Positions 61,544 to 62,575 of a DNA stretch of 62,575 nt are shown here, piece by piece. Origin of the DNA: Syntrophobacter sp. SbD1 (lineage in GTDB: Bacteria > Desulfobacterota > Syntrophobacteria > Syntrophobacterales > Syntrophobacteraceae). The DNA is taken from NCBI GenBank assembly GCA_900290365.1, contig OMOE01000141.1:19133-81707 (forward strand), given 5' to 3'. The notes beneath the pieces were generated by a model. It saw nothing but the letters and a program-made list of their open reading frames with translations. It ran no database searches and was not told where the DNA came from. The translations under genes and the position numbers were made by a program. Every line of letters starts with the position of its first letter. Within the stretch, counting starts at the first letter, position 1.

Positions 61544-62458
61544 ATGTCTTACATACTCGATGCCCTGAAAAAATCAGAACAGGCGCGCAGAGGCCGAAAG
61601 GGCCGCGGATTGCTCCAAGGACCCATCGAAGCGCCGGTTGCGCCTCCGAAGATCGCTAAAAGCTCACGGGGCAGGCTATGCTTCATCGCCGTCATTCTTT
61701 TTATCAATATCGGTTTCTTCGCATATTTGCTCCGTCCCTGGCAGGGGGGCGGCAATGCCGGCACAGGTCACGCCCCACCCCCGGAGACAAAGGAGCAGTC
61801 CGCCCAGGTAATTGCACCATCACCCTCCGTGCAATTGCAGGCGAAGCATGAACCGGCGGAAACCATGCCGGCGGAACAGGAAAAATCACCACCCGGCCCT
61901 ACGATCTCTGAGGAGGGGAGAGCAGCTCCAAGCGAATCGCCCGCCACCGGAACACAAACTCCTGATAGGATTCAGGATCAAGTGGCTGAAATTAAATCAA
62001 AGAGAGGTGTCGCTGGAAAGCCCGCCGCCGTAAAACCACCTCAAGACCCAAAGACTGCCGCAACGATAAAGGAGATGAAGACTGCAAGCTTGCATGAGGC
62101 ACGGAAAAACTCGTCGATGCACTCGGAGCAACCTGTGCGTCCAGCGGGCGGCAGCGGCATTCTTGCAGATATGGAACCGCTGACAGACTTGAGTGGGGCT
62201 CAGGGCGAACATGCCGCCGCCCGAGTGCTAAAGTGGCACGAACTTGCTCCGCAAATCCGAGACTCCATACCGAACCTATCCGTTTCAATGCTCATCTATT
62301 CCAAAGAACCCGGGGAGCGCTGGATAAATATAAACGGCTCCAAGAGACACGAGGGAGATAAGATTTCCGAAGGTCTCAAGCTGGAGGAGATTACCACGGA
62401 CGGGGCGATTTTGAGTTACCAGGGACGCCGTTTCTATAAGGGCGTGGTTGGAAACTGA
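61544..62458 (+). CDS. GspB-like general secretion pathway protein
   Basis: 304 aa: N-terminal MSYILDALKKSEQARRGRKG, the signature shared by GspB and MSHA-type partners, one TM helix (LCFIAVILFINIGFFAYLL, ~45-63), a long Pro/Ala/Glu-rich periplasmic linker, and a C-terminal GspB/PulB domain (SVSMLIYSKEPGERWININ, GLKLEEITTDGAILSYQG). It forms a complex with ExeA/GspA that helps the secretin assemble in the outer membrane. No other gsp gene is in the window. Confidence 0.9.
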   Translation: MSYILDALKKSEQARRGRKGRGLLQGPIEAPVAPPKIAKSSRGRLCFIAVILFINIGFFAYLLRPWQGGGNAGTGHAPPPETKEQSAQVIAPSPSVQLQAKHEPAETMPAEQEKSPPGPTISEEGRAAPSESPATGTQTPDRIQDQVAEIKSKRGVAGKPAAVKPPQDPKTAATIKEMKTASLHEARKNSSMHSEQPVRPAGGSGILADMEPLTDLSGAQGEHAAARVLKWHELAPQIRDSIPNLSVSMLIYSKEPGERWININGSKRHEGDKISEGLKLEEITTDGAILSYQGRRFYKGVVGN

Positions 62459-62463
62459 ACAAC

Positions 62464-62575
62464 TTACGTCACTGTCTCCAGCCAGATATCCTTGAGATTG
62501 ATTTCTATTTCATCAAAGGGTTCAGCGCGCACGCTGTTGTCGTCTGCATAGGCGCCTGCCACTACCCACCTGCCC
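62464..62575 (-). CDS. Uma2-family (DUF820) protein, C-terminal end only
   Basis: Only the last 37 codons are in the window; the 5' end lies to the right. The frame reads GRWVVAGAYADDNSVRAEPF then DEIEINLKDIWLETVT-stop. The GxWVLAGxxxDDxxVRAEPF...DLxxIW pattern is that of the C-terminal part of Uma2-family (PD-(D/E)XK-fold) proteins, whose function is largely unknown. Convergent with the gspB-like gene, 5 nt apart. Confidence 0.6.
   Translation of the reverse strand, partial: GRWVVAGAYADDNSVRAEPFDEIEINLKDIWLETVT

Noticed and set aside
1..62575. tRNA or rRNA genes
   Set aside because: I looked in the intergenic gaps and saw no rRNA sequence, CCA-ended cloverleaf or other known RNA. A tRNAscan-SE/Infernal run would be decisive.

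Overview
The window reads as a chromosomal segment of a Gram-negative, probably anaerobic bacterium, most likely a Desulfobacterota (deltaproteobacterial, Syntrophobacterales-like) organism. This is inferred from gene content: outer-membrane and lipoprotein genes, a GspA/GspB-type secretion pair, a 2-oxoacid:ferredoxin oxidoreductase set, sigma-54 regulation, Fe-S/FMN enoate reductases and many acyl-CoA genes. No rRNA, tRNA or CRISPR array was recognised. All calls come from reading the sequence; no database search was run.

Layout: (1) 1-6.6 kb, gyrB end, gyrA, gpsA, a HAF-type repeat protein and a BaeRF-type protein. (2) 6.7-32.7 kb, a catabolic island built around a divergent control region. 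The leftward arm is a UroD-family protein, a DUF1302 barrel, a DUF1329 periplasmic protein, a YCF48-type protein, an MMPL/RND permease, a broken molybdopterin oxidoreductase, acetoacetyl-CoA synthetase, UspA and an Fe-S flavoenzyme. The rightward arm is a MerR-TetR-beta fusion regulator, acyl-CoA ligase, a second flavin oxidoreductase, an amidohydrolase, a Cys-less thiolase-like protein with a DUF35 partner, enoyl-CoA hydratase, acyl-CoA dehydrogenase, thiolase and an MFS carrier. Three predicted promoters (left arm, regulator, right arm) each have an inverted repeat at or just past +1, so the island looks like one regulon. The best reading is uptake or trafficking of a hydrophobic, probably cyclic or isoprenoid-like acid, CoA activation, beta-oxidation and retro-aldol/thiolytic cleavage. 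The substrate is not known.

(3) 32.7-43.6 kb, housekeeping genes (ytfJ, surE, kor genes, a pseudouridine synthase, an rsmG-trmH fusion, an OmpA-type lipoprotein, a radical SAM gene, pyrE). They are interspersed with AT-rich short-period repeats, often in inverted pairs, and with four-helix-bundle (23S rRNA IVP/Avd-like) genes: one intact, one with two internal TGA codons and one 3' fragment. These behave like an undescribed small mobile element with gene-less miniature forms. One copy sits between korB and korC and appears to have replaced the start of korC. Two genes here (korB, the OmpA-type gene) are frameshifted by exact tandem duplications of 56 and 22 bp; in-frame duplications of 12 and 18 bp occur in gyrA and the Mg2+ ATPase gene.

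(4) 43.7-62.6 kb, signalling and envelope genes: a sigma-54 activator operon with a Cys-rich protein and a methyltransferase, a divergent small gene with a sigma-54-like promoter, two response regulators, a sugar-nucleotide reductase-like gene, a chemoreceptor, an EIIA protein translationally coupled to a P-type Mg2+ ATPase, a hybrid histidine kinase, an ExeA/GspB pair and the end of a Uma2-like gene.
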